52,652 bases of DNA from Tidjanibacter sp. Its GTDB lineage: Bacteria > Bacteroidota > Bacteroidia > Bacteroidales > Rikenellaceae. Position 1 is the stretch's first letter, and each line of letters opens with the position of its first letter. A program made the position numbers and the translations under genes. The stretch is from assembly GCA_017648105.1 (NCBI GenBank), contig JAGCJH010000076.1, forward strand, positions 1-52,652, given 5' to 3'. The notes beneath the pieces were generated by a model. That model did no database searches. It was not told where the DNA came from and saw only the letters and a program-made list of their open reading frames with translations. Below are positions 1-7,450 of this stretch, in pieces.

Positions 1-60
1 AAGTTTTAAAACTTTTTTCCTGCGAGCTCTCGATGCTACAGCATTTACTGATCTAGGCAT
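1..60 (-). CDS. rplT: 50S ribosomal protein L20, N-terminal fragment
   Basis: The reverse complement from base 60 reads MPRSVNAVASRARRKKVLKL, the conserved basic N-terminus of ribosomal protein L20. L20 binds 23S rRNA early in 50S assembly. Only the first 20 codons are in the window. The gene follows rpmI on the same strand after a 102-base spacer, the normal rpmI-rplT order, so the two are probably co-transcribed. Confidence 0.93.
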   Translation of the reverse strand, partial: MPRSVNAVASRARRKKVLKL

Positions 61-162
61 AAAATCTTAAAGTTTTAATCGTAAGATTAGCGGCGGGTTT
101 CTCTCCCACTCTTCGGGGCTAATTCTCTCTTTGGTTAAACAATAACTCTACGGGTTACATAA
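61..162 (-). promoter_or_regulatory. rpmI-rplT spacer with possible leader hairpin
   Basis: This spacer is long for two co-transcribed ribosomal genes. On the minus strand a TTAGC/GCTAA stem encloses a GTGGG/CCCGC stem, ending about 20 bases before the rplT start. L20 is known to repress its own operon by binding an RNA leader in some bacteria, so a regulatory role is conceivable. That is inference from position and pairing alone. Confidence 0.25.
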
Positions 163-357
163 TTATTTTACGAGGAGTTTACGGAGTTTGGCTGCATCGG
201 CAGGAGTTACAATTGCCGAGTAGTCCAAGTTGCGTTTGCGTTTGGTAGATTTTTTGGTGAGGATGTGGCTGTGATAAGCGTGTTTCCTCTTAATCTTACC
301 AGTGCCGGTGAAGTCAAAGCGTTTCTTCGCGCCGGCGTTTGTTTTCATTTTTGGCAT
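163..357 (-). CDS. rpmI: 50S ribosomal protein L35
   Basis: This 64-residue basic protein starts [14 protein letters not shown] and has the [15 protein letters not shown] core and a C-terminal LRKLL, matching L35 over its full length. L35 is a small protein of the large ribosomal subunit. The gene precedes rplT on the same strand. It has its own strong promoter at 389-419, and no infC lies upstream: the next gene is lpxA, behind its own terminator. Confidence 0.97.
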   Translation of the reverse strand: MPKMKTNAGAKKRFDFTGTGKIKRKHAYHSHILTKKSTKRKRNLDYSAIVTPADAAKLRKLLVK

Positions 358-388
358 TTCGATAAAATTTAATTGGTTAAACAGCCCG

Positions 389-419
389 CAAAGATAAGAA
401 GATTTTTTATTCCTACAAA
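389..419 (-). promoter_or_regulatory. rpmI-rplT promoter (Bacteroidetes type)
   Basis: On the minus strand the -33 box TTTG (416-419) is followed by 19 bases and the -7 box TATCTTTG (389-396). This matches the TTTG/TAnnTTTG consensus of the Bacteroidetes primary sigma factor exactly. Transcription should start near base 382, giving a leader of about 25 bases before rpmI. Confidence 0.8.
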
Positions 420-460
420 CACCCCCTGCCCTTTTTCTTCTCTATCTCGGTCTTTATCAA

Positions 461-494
461 ACAAAAAAGCCGACGGAAAACTACTCCATCGGCT
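461..494 (-). terminator. Intrinsic terminator of the lpxC-lpxA operon
   Basis: In the minus-strand RNA a 10-bp stem AGCCGAUGGA/UCCGUCGGCU (one G-U pair) has a 7-base loop and is followed directly by a run of U. It lies about 30 bases past the lpxA stop codon and separates lpxA from the rpmI promoter. Confidence 0.85.
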
Positions 495-525
495 CTCTAT
501 CGTCGTCGTTTCTACCCTCTACTAC

Positions 526-1326
526 CTACTCATCAGCCGCCACAGCTGCGGTGTTATAAGGTTTGAGAATACCACGCTTGGAGCTACGGATGAACTCTAC
601 AACCTGGTCACGAATCTCACTCTCGGGGAACTGTGCCATCACAATTTCACAAGCGGTCGTATAGTTGTGACCATCTTGGAAGAGCACACGGAAGATATCC
701 TGAATCTGTTTAATCTCCTCGTTGGAGAAGCCCCTACGACGCAAGCCGAGGAAGTTGGCACCAACATAGGTTATGGGGGTGTGCGCAGCCTTAACATAAG
801 GGGGCACATCCTTATTTACATAGGTGTTGGCAGCAATCATTGCGTGGTCGCCAATGCGGCTAAACTGGTGAGCACCCGAGTGACCACCAAAGACTACATA
901 GTTACCGAGCTCAACCTCGCCAGCGAGCGACACATTGTTCACAATCACACAGTTATTACCAATCACGCAGTCGTGTGCAATGTGGGCGTATGCCATCACA
1001 AGGTTATTGTTACCAACCACAGTTTTACCCTTCGACTCGGTACCACGATTGACCGTACAGCACTCACGGAAGGTGTTGTTGTCACCAATCTCGCAGGTGG
1101 AGTATTCGCCGTGAAATTTCAAATCCTGAGGCACACCACCGATTACCGCACCGCTATGCACCTTACAGTTCTTACCCATACGGGTACCTGCCATAACACT
1201 TGCGTGGGGACCAATCCAGCTACCATCGCCAATGACAACATCTGCCTCGATGTATGCAAAAGGTTCCACAGTTACACCCTCGCCAATCTTGGCATCGGGA
1301 TGAATGTATGCTAAGTTACTAATCAT
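526..1326 (-). CDS. lpxA: UDP-N-acetylglucosamine acyltransferase LpxA
   Basis: LpxA transfers a 3-hydroxyacyl chain from acyl carrier protein to UDP-GlcNAc, the first cytoplasmic step of lipid A synthesis. The 266-residue protein has the hexapeptide-repeat start (IHPDAKIGEGVTVEPFAYIE) of the left-handed beta helix, the QDLKF segment with a lysine near 70, and AHIAHDC with the catalytic histidine at about 118. The C-terminal part has the usual LGLRRRGFS sequence. Length is typical. It lies 28 bases downstream of lpxC and ends at a good terminator, so the two form an operon. Confidence 0.96.
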   Translation of the reverse strand: MISNLAYIHPDAKIGEGVTVEPFAYIEADVVIGDGSWIGPHASVMAGTRMGKNCKVHSGAVIGGVPQDLKFHGEYSTCEIGDNNTFRECCTVNRGTESKGKTVVGNNNLVMAYAHIAHDCVIGNNCVIVNNVSLAGEVELGNYVVFGGHSGAHQFSRIGDHAMIAANTYVNKDVPPYVKAAHTPITYVGANFLGLRRRGFSNEEIKQIQDIFRVLFQDGHNYTTACEIVMAQFPESEIRDQVVEFIRSSKRGILKPYNTAAVAADE

Positions 1327-1354
1327 ATTCCTATAAGCGTATTATTGGGGAAAT

Positions 1355-2266
1355 TTATTGTTTGCTTAATGACTTTTCCAACTCTTGTGCCATCTGCGTA
1401 TTGGCATAGTGCCCCGGGCGCAGAGCCTCAACACGACCCTTTATACGCCTGCCGAGGAGTGCTAAATCGCCCAAAATATCGAGCAGTTTGTGGCGTGCAA
1501 TCTCATTCTCAAAACGCAAGGGCGTGTGGTTGAGATAGCCCCTCTCAACCTCTATATCATCTCTTCCAAATGTCTTGCAGATACTCCTCTTGGTGCTCTC
1601 TGAGATTGGCTTCTCGACTACCACCATTGCACTCTCCACGCTTCCTCCCTTGATGAGTCCGAGCTTCAAAAGAATCTCAATCTCGTGGAGGAATACAAAG
1701 GTGCGACAGGGGGCAATCTCCGCCGCATAGTCCACCGACGAGTCGTAGCGATGGTGCTGAACACCCACAACCTGCGAGTCGTAGTCCACCGTAACATCTA
1801 CCGAATACTCCTCTGCGGGAGTAATCTTCACCTTCACACCCTTCTTAGGAATCTCAAAGAGGAACTCCTCCTGAATCTCCATATAGTTGCGTTCGGCACC
1901 CTGCTCAACCGTACCCACACGCATAATTTCGCTTGCATACTCCTTTGCCGAACCATCCATAATGGGGGTCTCGGGGGCGTCAATCTCTATGAGTGCATTA
2001 TCAACACCCATAGTCCAGAGTGCAGAGATGATGTGCTCAATGGTCGAAACCTTAGCCTTGCCATCCTTAATTGTCGTACCTCGTGAGGTGTCGCACACAT
2101 TGTGCGCAAGAGCCGCCACCTCGGGCATCCCTTTCAGATCTACACGCCTGAAAACAATACCCCTATTCTCCTCAGCGGGCAGTACGGTCATTGTGACCAA
2201 CTCGCCAGTGTGGAGTCCTTTGCCGCTGAAAGTAATGGGCGCAACAATCGTTCTCTGTTTGGACAT
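1355..2266 (-). CDS. lpxC: UDP-3-O-acyl-N-acetylglucosamine deacetylase LpxC, without FabZ domain
   Basis: LpxC is the zinc-dependent deacetylase that commits UDP-acyl-GlcNAc to lipid A. Visible residues are Glu77-His78 in STIEHIISAL, His259 and Asp263 in ARHKLLDILGD (zinc ligands with His78), and His286 in RPGHYANT. The 303-residue length fits a single-domain enzyme. In most Bacteroidetes LpxC is fused to a C-terminal FabZ dehydratase of about 150 residues. Here the frame stops cleanly after ELEKSLSKQ and lpxA follows 28 bases later, so the FabZ half is absent from this locus. Confidence 0.96.
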   Translation of the reverse strand: MSKQRTIVAPITFSGKGLHTGELVTMTVLPAEENRGIVFRRVDLKGMPEVAALAHNVCDTSRGTTIKDGKAKVSTIEHIISALWTMGVDNALIEIDAPETPIMDGSAKEYASEIMRVGTVEQGAERNYMEIQEEFLFEIPKKGVKVKITPAEEYSVDVTVDYDSQVVGVQHHRYDSSVDYAAEIAPCRTFVFLHEIEILLKLGLIKGGSVESAMVVVEKPISESTKRSICKTFGRDDIEVERGYLNHTPLRFENEIARHKLLDILGDLALLGRRIKGRVEALRPGHYANTQMAQELEKSLSKQ

Positions 2267-2294
2267 TCTTTTGTTATAAACTTAATTTGAATTA

Positions 2295-2332
2295 CAAAGA
2301 TAGTCAAATTTCAATAAAAAACACTACCTTTG
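2295..2332. promoter_or_regulatory. Divergent -7 boxes for lpxC and the TonB-like gene
   Basis: TATCTTTG on the minus strand (2295-2302) faces lpxC, and TACCTTTG on the plus strand (2325-2332) faces the gene at 2368. Both match TAnnTTTG. The -33 regions lack a clean TTTG. The two boxes lie back to back in a short A/T-rich spacer. Confidence 0.6.
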
Positions 2333-2367
2333 TATGAATTATAATTTTTTCGCACCAGAGCATCGAA

Positions 2368-3159
2368 ATGGCAGAAAAACCACAACATAATGGGCAACCT
2401 AAGCGCCCCAAGCTCAACCTCCCCTTCACACGCAAGAGGGTGGATTTGGGCGTATGGGCTTATGACCATCGTGTGGCAATTCTCATTCTTGTCTTTGCCT
2501 ATGTGCTTTTCGGTGTGGCATTTGTAGCAGCTGATGTGGTGGTAAGCAAGAAGCATACCCAATCGGACATAATGATAGATTTAACCGACCTTGAAGCCCT
2601 GCAAGAGGAACTTAAAAGGGTTCAGGAACTTAACAAACTACTCAACGAGCGTTACGAGAACAGCCCCACAGCCAACCGCATCTCCAATGAGAATGCACTT
2701 GACGATAGGCTCGAAGACCACCGCACGGATGCAAGCAAAATCTACTCCGAGGCAGACGAGGTGCAGCAGCGTATTCGTGACAACGCCTCAGCCTATGCGC
2801 TCGGCTTGGAGGGCGAAAGAAAAATTCTCGACCAGCGCTACGAAGGCGAGAAGATAGAAAATCGCAAGGTGAGAGGCAATGTTACCGTCTCTTTTTCGCT
2901 TGCCAACCCTGTGCGCTATGCCGTACAGATGCCCGTACCAGCCTATATGTGTGAGGGAGGTGGCGAGGTTGTAGTGGACATCACAGTCAACAACTCGGGC
3001 GAAGTGATAGACTGCAAGGTCAATGACGCCCTCTCAGCAAAAAACAACTGTCTGCGTGAGGCGGCACTCGCCAAAGCTGGAACATCGCTCTTCAATGCCG
3101 ACCCCACTGCCCCCGCAAGGCAGAAGGGTACAATTGAGTATCAATTTATTGCACAGTAG
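2368..3159 (+). CDS. TonB-family energy transducer-like protein
   Basis: The 263-residue protein has a cytoplasmic N-terminus, one membrane segment at about 36-58 (VAILILVFAYVLFGVAFVAA), a charged, probably coiled periplasmic stretch (75-165), and a C-terminal domain from about 180 resembling the TonB/AgmX C-terminal fold (GGEVVVDITVNNSGEVIDC, then the final KGTIEYQF strand). TonB proteins transmit the proton gradient from the inner membrane to outer-membrane receptors. No exbB or exbD is adjacent, and the linker is helical rather than proline-rich. It may therefore be a TonB relative with a structural role rather than a true energy transducer. Confidence 0.65.
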   Translation: MAEKPQHNGQPKRPKLNLPFTRKRVDLGVWAYDHRVAILILVFAYVLFGVAFVAADVVVSKKHTQSDIMIDLTDLEALQEELKRVQELNKLLNERYENSPTANRISNENALDDRLEDHRTDASKIYSEADEVQQRIRDNASAYALGLEGERKILDQRYEGEKIENRKVRGNVTVSFSLANPVRYAVQMPVPAYMCEGGGEVVVDITVNNSGEVIDCKVNDALSAKNNCLREAALAKAGTSLFNADPTAPARQKGTIEYQFIAQ

Positions 3160-3210
3160 AGAGTTGAGATTTTTTTCAATTTTCAACTTTCGACCTCAAA
3201 AAAAAGAAAA

Positions 3211-4719
3211 ATGGTTTTAGATGTAGGTAACATACTTTTGATTGGCTCAATAATCCTCTTCGTGGGCATTTGGGCAGGCAAGGCGAGCAGTCGTTTTGGT
3301 GCGCCTCTGCTGCTCATCTTCTTGCTGGTGGGTATGGCTTTTGGTACGGATGGTTTGGGCATTGAGTTCGACAACTTCGAGGTTGTGCAGTTTGTCGGTA
3401 TGGTGTCGCTGAGTATCATCCTCTTCTCAGGTGGTATGGATACCTCCTTTGAGAGCGTGAAGCCCGTGATGAAGGAAGGCTTGGTGTTGGCGACGGTGGG
3501 TGTGATGCTCACAACGCTCTTCACGGGTGGAATTATCTACCTTCTCAGCGACCTTTTGGGGATATACATACCCTTCAAGATGGCACTTCTGATTGCTGCG
3601 GTTATGTCCTCCACGGACTCAGCATCGGTATTCTCCATCCTGCGCTCCAAACGCATCGGTCTGAAACACAACCTACGCCCACTATTGGAGTTGGAGAGTG
3701 GTAGCAACGACCCTATGGCATACATCCTCACGATTATGCTCATTCAAGTGAACCTCGGAGGAGATAGCAGCATAGGTAGCGTGGCGCTCACATTCCTCAA
3801 ACAGATGGGCATTGGTGCTCTGTCGGGCTACCTGCTTGGCAAGCTCGGAGCGAAGATTATCAATAGGCTCAACATCGGCAACAAGTCGCTCTATTCGGTA
3901 CTATTGCTCAGCATCATCTTCTTCATTGCCTCCTTCACTGACCTGCTCTCGGGTAACGGCTACCTTGCAGTCTATATTGCAGGTATTGTGATGGGCAACC
4001 ACAAACTTAGCCACAAGCGCACCCTCTCAACCTTCCTCGATGGTGTCACTTGGTTGATGCAGATTGTAATGTTCCTATTACTCGGCTTGCTGGTCAATCC
4101 CCACGAACTTACCAATGTTGTTTGGCTCGGTATCTTGGTGGGCGTGGCAATGATTCTCATCACACGACCTCTGGCGGTGTGGGTTTCGCTCCTGCCCCTC
4201 GGCAGCAAGATTCCCAAGAGGGCTCGCCACTATATCTCGTGGGTCGGTCTGCGTGGTGCAGCCCCAATCCTCTTTGCGACCTACCCCAAACTTGCGGGTC
4301 TTGACCCCAACAACAACATCTTCAACATCGTATTCTTCATCACAATCTTCTCGCTCGTGGTGCAGGGTACGACCGTGAGTAAGTTTGCCGAACTTCTCAA
4401 TGTTGCAGACGCCTCGCCCGAGAAGGGTTTTGATATCGACATCCCCGAAGAGATCAAGGCGGCACTCACGGAGGTGGATATTATTGAGGGTGGTGCAAGG
4501 GATGGCGCCCTGCTGAGGGATGTCAAACTCCCCGAAAAGACCCTCGTGATGATGATCCGCAGGGGCGACAAGTACATCGTGCCCAATGGGGCAACAACAC
4601 TACACAAGGGCGACAAACTGCTCCTTATCTCGGAGGAAATTCAGGCTCAGCAACCCGAAATTCGCCACCGAGGACATATCGTATTGTGGGATAGTATAAA
4701 ACAATTCATAAAAGGATGA
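3211..4719 (+). CDS. Potassium/proton antiporter of the NhaP2/CvrA type (CPA1 family)
   Basis: This inner-membrane antiporter exchanges cytoplasmic K+ (or Na+) for protons. The 502-residue protein has about 12 hydrophobic segments to residue 390, including SSTDSASVFSILR and LESGSNDPMAY, both typical of the transport core. A C-terminal RCK_C (TrkA-C) ligand-binding domain spans about 410-490 (LRDVKLPEKTLVMMIRRGD, then LHKGDKLLLISEE). The stop overlaps the start of the mechanosensitive channel gene by four bases (ATGA). Translational coupling implies a shared osmotic or ion-homeostasis role. Confidence 0.88.
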   Translation: MVLDVGNILLIGSIILFVGIWAGKASSRFGAPLLLIFLLVGMAFGTDGLGIEFDNFEVVQFVGMVSLSIILFSGGMDTSFESVKPVMKEGLVLATVGVMLTTLFTGGIIYLLSDLLGIYIPFKMALLIAAVMSSTDSASVFSILRSKRIGLKHNLRPLLELESGSNDPMAYILTIMLIQVNLGGDSSIGSVALTFLKQMGIGALSGYLLGKLGAKIINRLNIGNKSLYSVLLLSIIFFIASFTDLLSGNGYLAVYIAGIVMGNHKLSHKRTLSTFLDGVTWLMQIVMFLLLGLLVNPHELTNVVWLGILVGVAMILITRPLAVWVSLLPLGSKIPKRARHYISWVGLRGAAPILFATYPKLAGLDPNNNIFNIVFFITIFSLVVQGTTVSKFAELLNVADASPEKGFDIDIPEEIKAALTEVDIIEGGARDGALLRDVKLPEKTLVMMIRRGDKYIVPNGATTLHKGDKLLLISEEIQAQQPEIRHRGHIVLWDSIKQFIKG

Positions 4720-5954
4720 CAAAAGAGAAAACTTTTCTGCTCGACTGGATGAGCTCGCTGCTCGACTGGCTCGGCATAAACTCCGCCGAGGGTGGCTACA
4801 AATCGCTCTTTGCGAGCTTGGTTGTGGTGTTCTGTTGCTTGATTATCTGGCGACTTGTCCGCTACATACTCCTGCGTGCCCACCGCCTCGGCAAGATGGT
4901 CGATGAACGCCTGCAAGTGATTTTCGACCCCACAAACCTCAAAAAGATTGCCTTTTCGATAGCACTCTTCATCTTCTATGTACTCATACCACTCGCCTTT
5001 GATCCCGCAAGCGGCTTGGGTATCATCGTGCGCAAAGTGCTCGATGTACTGATTGTCTGGATGCTGACCAACGCCGCAAGTGCCGTTGTGAAAACTATCT
5101 TCACACTCATCTACCACAAGCGCAAGACCAAAGATGCACCTCTGAAAGGCTTTATGCAAGTCATCCAGATAGTGCTATGGGTTGTGGCTATCATCATTAT
5201 TATCAGCATACTCTTGGATAAATCGCCCGTCAAACTATTCACAGGTTTGGGTGCTTCGTTGGCAGTATTGAGCTTTGTGTTCAAGGATTCCATCCTCAAT
5301 CTCGTGTCGGGCATCCTGCTATCGAGCGACAAGATGGTCAAGGTTGGCGACTGGATTGAGATGCCCTCGGCAGGCATTGATGGTGTAGTTATTGATATGA
5401 CCCTCAACACCGTAAAGATTCAGGGCTGGGACAACACCATCTCCAATGTGAGCCCATATACGCTCACCTCGGGCACCTTCAAGAACTGGCAGGGTATGTT
5501 CGCCTCGGGAGGTAGGCGCATTGCACGCTTCGTGGAGATTGACATCAACACCGTAAAGTTCTGCTCGGAGGAACTCTTGGAGCGCATATCGAAAATCGAG
5601 CTTATGACCGAACATATCGCCTCGCTCCCCACCCCCCACTCACAGATTAGCAACCTCGAACTTTTCAGGGTTTATATAGAAAAATATATGGAGTCGCAGC
5701 CTTGGCTCAACAAGAAAATGCTCCATATGGTGCGCCATCTCCAATCAAGCGATACGGGTGTGCCCTTACAGATTTACGCCTTCACGGCAACAACCGTATG
5801 GGTGGAGTATGAGCGCATCCAAGCATCACTATTTGAGCACATTATGGCTATTGCTCCTCTCTTTGACATCAAGATTTTCCAGCGTCCCTCGGGTGGCGAC
5901 TTGGAGAAGCGTGTTACGGTAGAGGAGATTATTGGTGCGGCAGATGAAAATTAG
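4716..5954 (+). CDS. MscS-family mechanosensitive channel (YbdG-like)
   Basis: MscS channels open under membrane tension and release solutes during hypo-osmotic shock. The 412-residue protein has N-terminal TM segments at about 29-50, 72-92, 102-125 and 145-165. The pore helix and beta domain follow (LFTGLGASLAVLSFVFKDSILNLVSGI, KVGDWIEMPSAGIDGVVIDMTLNTVKI, about 173-235), then an alpha-beta cytoplasmic cage. The extended N-terminus and C-terminal insert resemble YbdG. The start overlaps the upstream antiporter by four bases, and the 3' end overlaps the next gene. Confidence 0.88.
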   Translation: MTKEKTFLLDWMSSLLDWLGINSAEGGYKSLFASLVVVFCCLIIWRLVRYILLRAHRLGKMVDERLQVIFDPTNLKKIAFSIALFIFYVLIPLAFDPASGLGIIVRKVLDVLIVWMLTNAASAVVKTIFTLIYHKRKTKDAPLKGFMQVIQIVLWVVAIIIIISILLDKSPVKLFTGLGASLAVLSFVFKDSILNLVSGILLSSDKMVKVGDWIEMPSAGIDGVVIDMTLNTVKIQGWDNTISNVSPYTLTSGTFKNWQGMFASGGRRIARFVEIDINTVKFCSEELLERISKIELMTEHIASLPTPHSQISNLELFRVYIEKYMESQPWLNKKMLHMVRHLQSSDTGVPLQIYAFTATTVWVEYERIQASLFEHIMAIAPLFDIKIFQRPSGGDLEKRVTVEEIIGAADEN

Positions 5955-6453
5955 TTTCACAGGACATCGCCCCGACAAGATTGCCGACTATGAAGGCTCT
6001 CGTGGGGAGGTGGAGATTGCCATCCGCAAGAGGGTGGCAGAGGAGATTGTAAGACTCACGGAGGAGGGGGCAACAACCTTCCTCTCGGGTATGGCTCCCG
6101 GATTTGACCTCTGGGCTGCGGATGAAGTTCTGCGCCTGAGGGGCGAGGGACGCATAGGGGCAGATGTGAAGCTCCTGCTTGCAATACCCTACCCCAACTT
6201 TGAACGCTCCTTTGGCGTGGCATATCGCCCACTCTATGAGAGCATCTTGGCAGGGGCTGATGAGGTGGTTTATACCTCGTGTGGCTACCATCACGGCTGC
6301 TATGCCCGTCGCAACGACTTCTTGGCAGAGAGTGCCGATGTTGTGTTGGCATACTACGAGGGTACGGAGGGTGGCACCCGCTACACAATCCGCAAAGCGG
6401 AGAAGTATGGCAAACGCATCATCAACCTCCACCAAAGGAGATTATTTGAGTGA
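5944..6453 (+). CDS. SLOG-family (DUF1273/YpsA-like) Rossmann-fold protein
   Basis: The 169-residue protein begins MKISFTGHRPDK and contains SGMAPGFDLWAAD and a later EGTEGGTRYTIRKAEKYGK, the signature of the SLOG superfamily that includes YpsA and DprA-like proteins. Members are thought to bind nucleotide-type ligands; no specific function can be given here. I chose the ATG at 5944, which overlaps the channel gene by 11 bases; a TTG at 5932 is also open in frame. It appears to be the last gene of the antiporter-channel unit. Confidence 0.75.
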   Translation: MKISFTGHRPDKIADYEGSRGEVEIAIRKRVAEEIVRLTEEGATTFLSGMAPGFDLWAADEVLRLRGEGRIGADVKLLLAIPYPNFERSFGVAYRPLYESILAGADEVVYTSCGYHHGCYARRNDFLAESADVVLAYYEGTEGGTRYTIRKAEKYGKRIINLHQRRLFE

Positions 6454-6498
6454 ATTGAAAGTTGATAATAATTAGACGGTTGATAAAAATTTAGAGGT

Positions 6499-7245
6499 AT
6501 GTTTAGCTTTTTCAGGAAGAAGAGCTGGCTACGAGATCAGCTCGAAGGATTCTATGACATCCACAGCCACCTACTGTGGGGCGTGGATGATGGTTGTAGG
6601 GATGAAGATCACACTCGTAAGGTTGCTGCCGAACTTGTTGAATTGGGGTTTAAGGGTGCCTACCTCACACCCCACATCATCTATGGACTCTATGGCAACA
6701 ACACCGAGAAGGGTTTGCGTGAGAGATACAAGGAGATGCCCACAGACCTCGGCTTGGAGTTGAAACTCGCAGCCGAATATTGCCTCGATGAGAAATTCCT
6801 CGACCATATCAACAACCCCGAGGAGCAGATACTCACGCTGGATGGCAACCACGTGCTCGTGGAGTTCAGCCTCGGCACTACACGAGTAGCAACCCACGCC
6901 AACGACCTCTTTGAAACGGCACTCACGGGTAAGAATATAATCATTGCCCACCCCGAGAGGTATGCCTTTCTGTCCATTGAACGCAACCTCCAAGAGCTTG
7001 AAAAACTTACCTCCAAAGGCTATGCGCTCCAACTCAACATCCTATCACTCACAGGGCAGAGTGGCGATAAGACAAAGAGTATTGCCGAGGAGTTGCTGTT
7101 GAAGGGTGCTTATACATTTGTGGGTAGCGATGTCCACTCCCGAGCCTACACCAAAGAACTCCGTGAGGGTACCATCAACCCCAAAGTCATCGAGCCTCTC
7201 AGGGAACTTATGGAGAATAACCGAAGGTTGCTCTGGAAAAAGTAG
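6499..7245 (+). CDS. PHP-domain tyrosine-protein phosphatase, CpsB/YwqE family
   Basis: The 248-residue protein shows DIHSHLLWGVDDG near residue 20, the metal-binding HxH of the PHP fold, then TPHIIYG, IIAHPERYAF and a terminal GSDVHS motif. These are the metal ligands of CpsB/YwqE phosphatases. Relatives are manganese-dependent and dephosphorylate the tyrosine kinases controlling capsule export. No polysaccharide genes are adjacent, so its partner kinase lies elsewhere. A 9-bp tandem repeat begins just after the stop codon. Confidence 0.85.
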   Translation: MFSFFRKKSWLRDQLEGFYDIHSHLLWGVDDGCRDEDHTRKVAAELVELGFKGAYLTPHIIYGLYGNNTEKGLRERYKEMPTDLGLELKLAAEYCLDEKFLDHINNPEEQILTLDGNHVLVEFSLGTTRVATHANDLFETALTGKNIIIAHPERYAFLSIERNLQELEKLTSKGYALQLNILSLTGQSGDKTKSIAEELLLKGAYTFVGSDVHSRAYTKELREGTINPKVIEPLRELMENNRRLLWKK

Positions 7246-7251
7246 AGTTTT

Positions 7252-7315
7252 TTTAAGGGGCTTTAAGGACTCTAAGGACTCTAAGGGCTCTAAGGGCATT
7301 AAGGGCATTAAAAAA
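7252..7315 (+). repeat. 9-bp intergenic tandem repeat, copy 1
   Basis: About seven units of a 9-bp motif of type CTAAGGGCT/TTAAGGACT stand in tandem directly downstream of the phosphatase stop codon. The same unit recurs near 10113, 15134, 18910 and 25238. Confidence 0.8.
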
Positions 7316-7327
7316 ATCCCTCTATAA

Positions 7328-7450
7328 AATAACGCATATAAGCGAGCGAATTTTAGGCGCACAAGAAAATCCCCTCCGTAGTTTGCAAACGCAAATGAGG
7401 AGGGGATTTATCGCAGTGCAACGCCAAAGTCGCCGCTTATATGCGTTATT
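7328..7450. repeat. Nested palindromic element with perfect 17-bp ends
   Basis: AATAACGCATATAAGCG (7328-7344) is perfectly inverted at 7434-7450. Inside it a second inverted repeat, AAATCCCCTCC/GGAGGGGATTT, flanks a small TTTGC/GCAAA stem. The right arm covers the stop codon of the gene ending at 7446. It may act as a bidirectional terminator between convergent genes, or be a small mobile palindrome. Confidence 0.7.

Noticed and set aside
7252-7315. CRISPR array or coding repeat
   Set aside because: The units are 9 bp and contiguous without spacers, no cas genes are near, and the frames through them lack the features of a gene.
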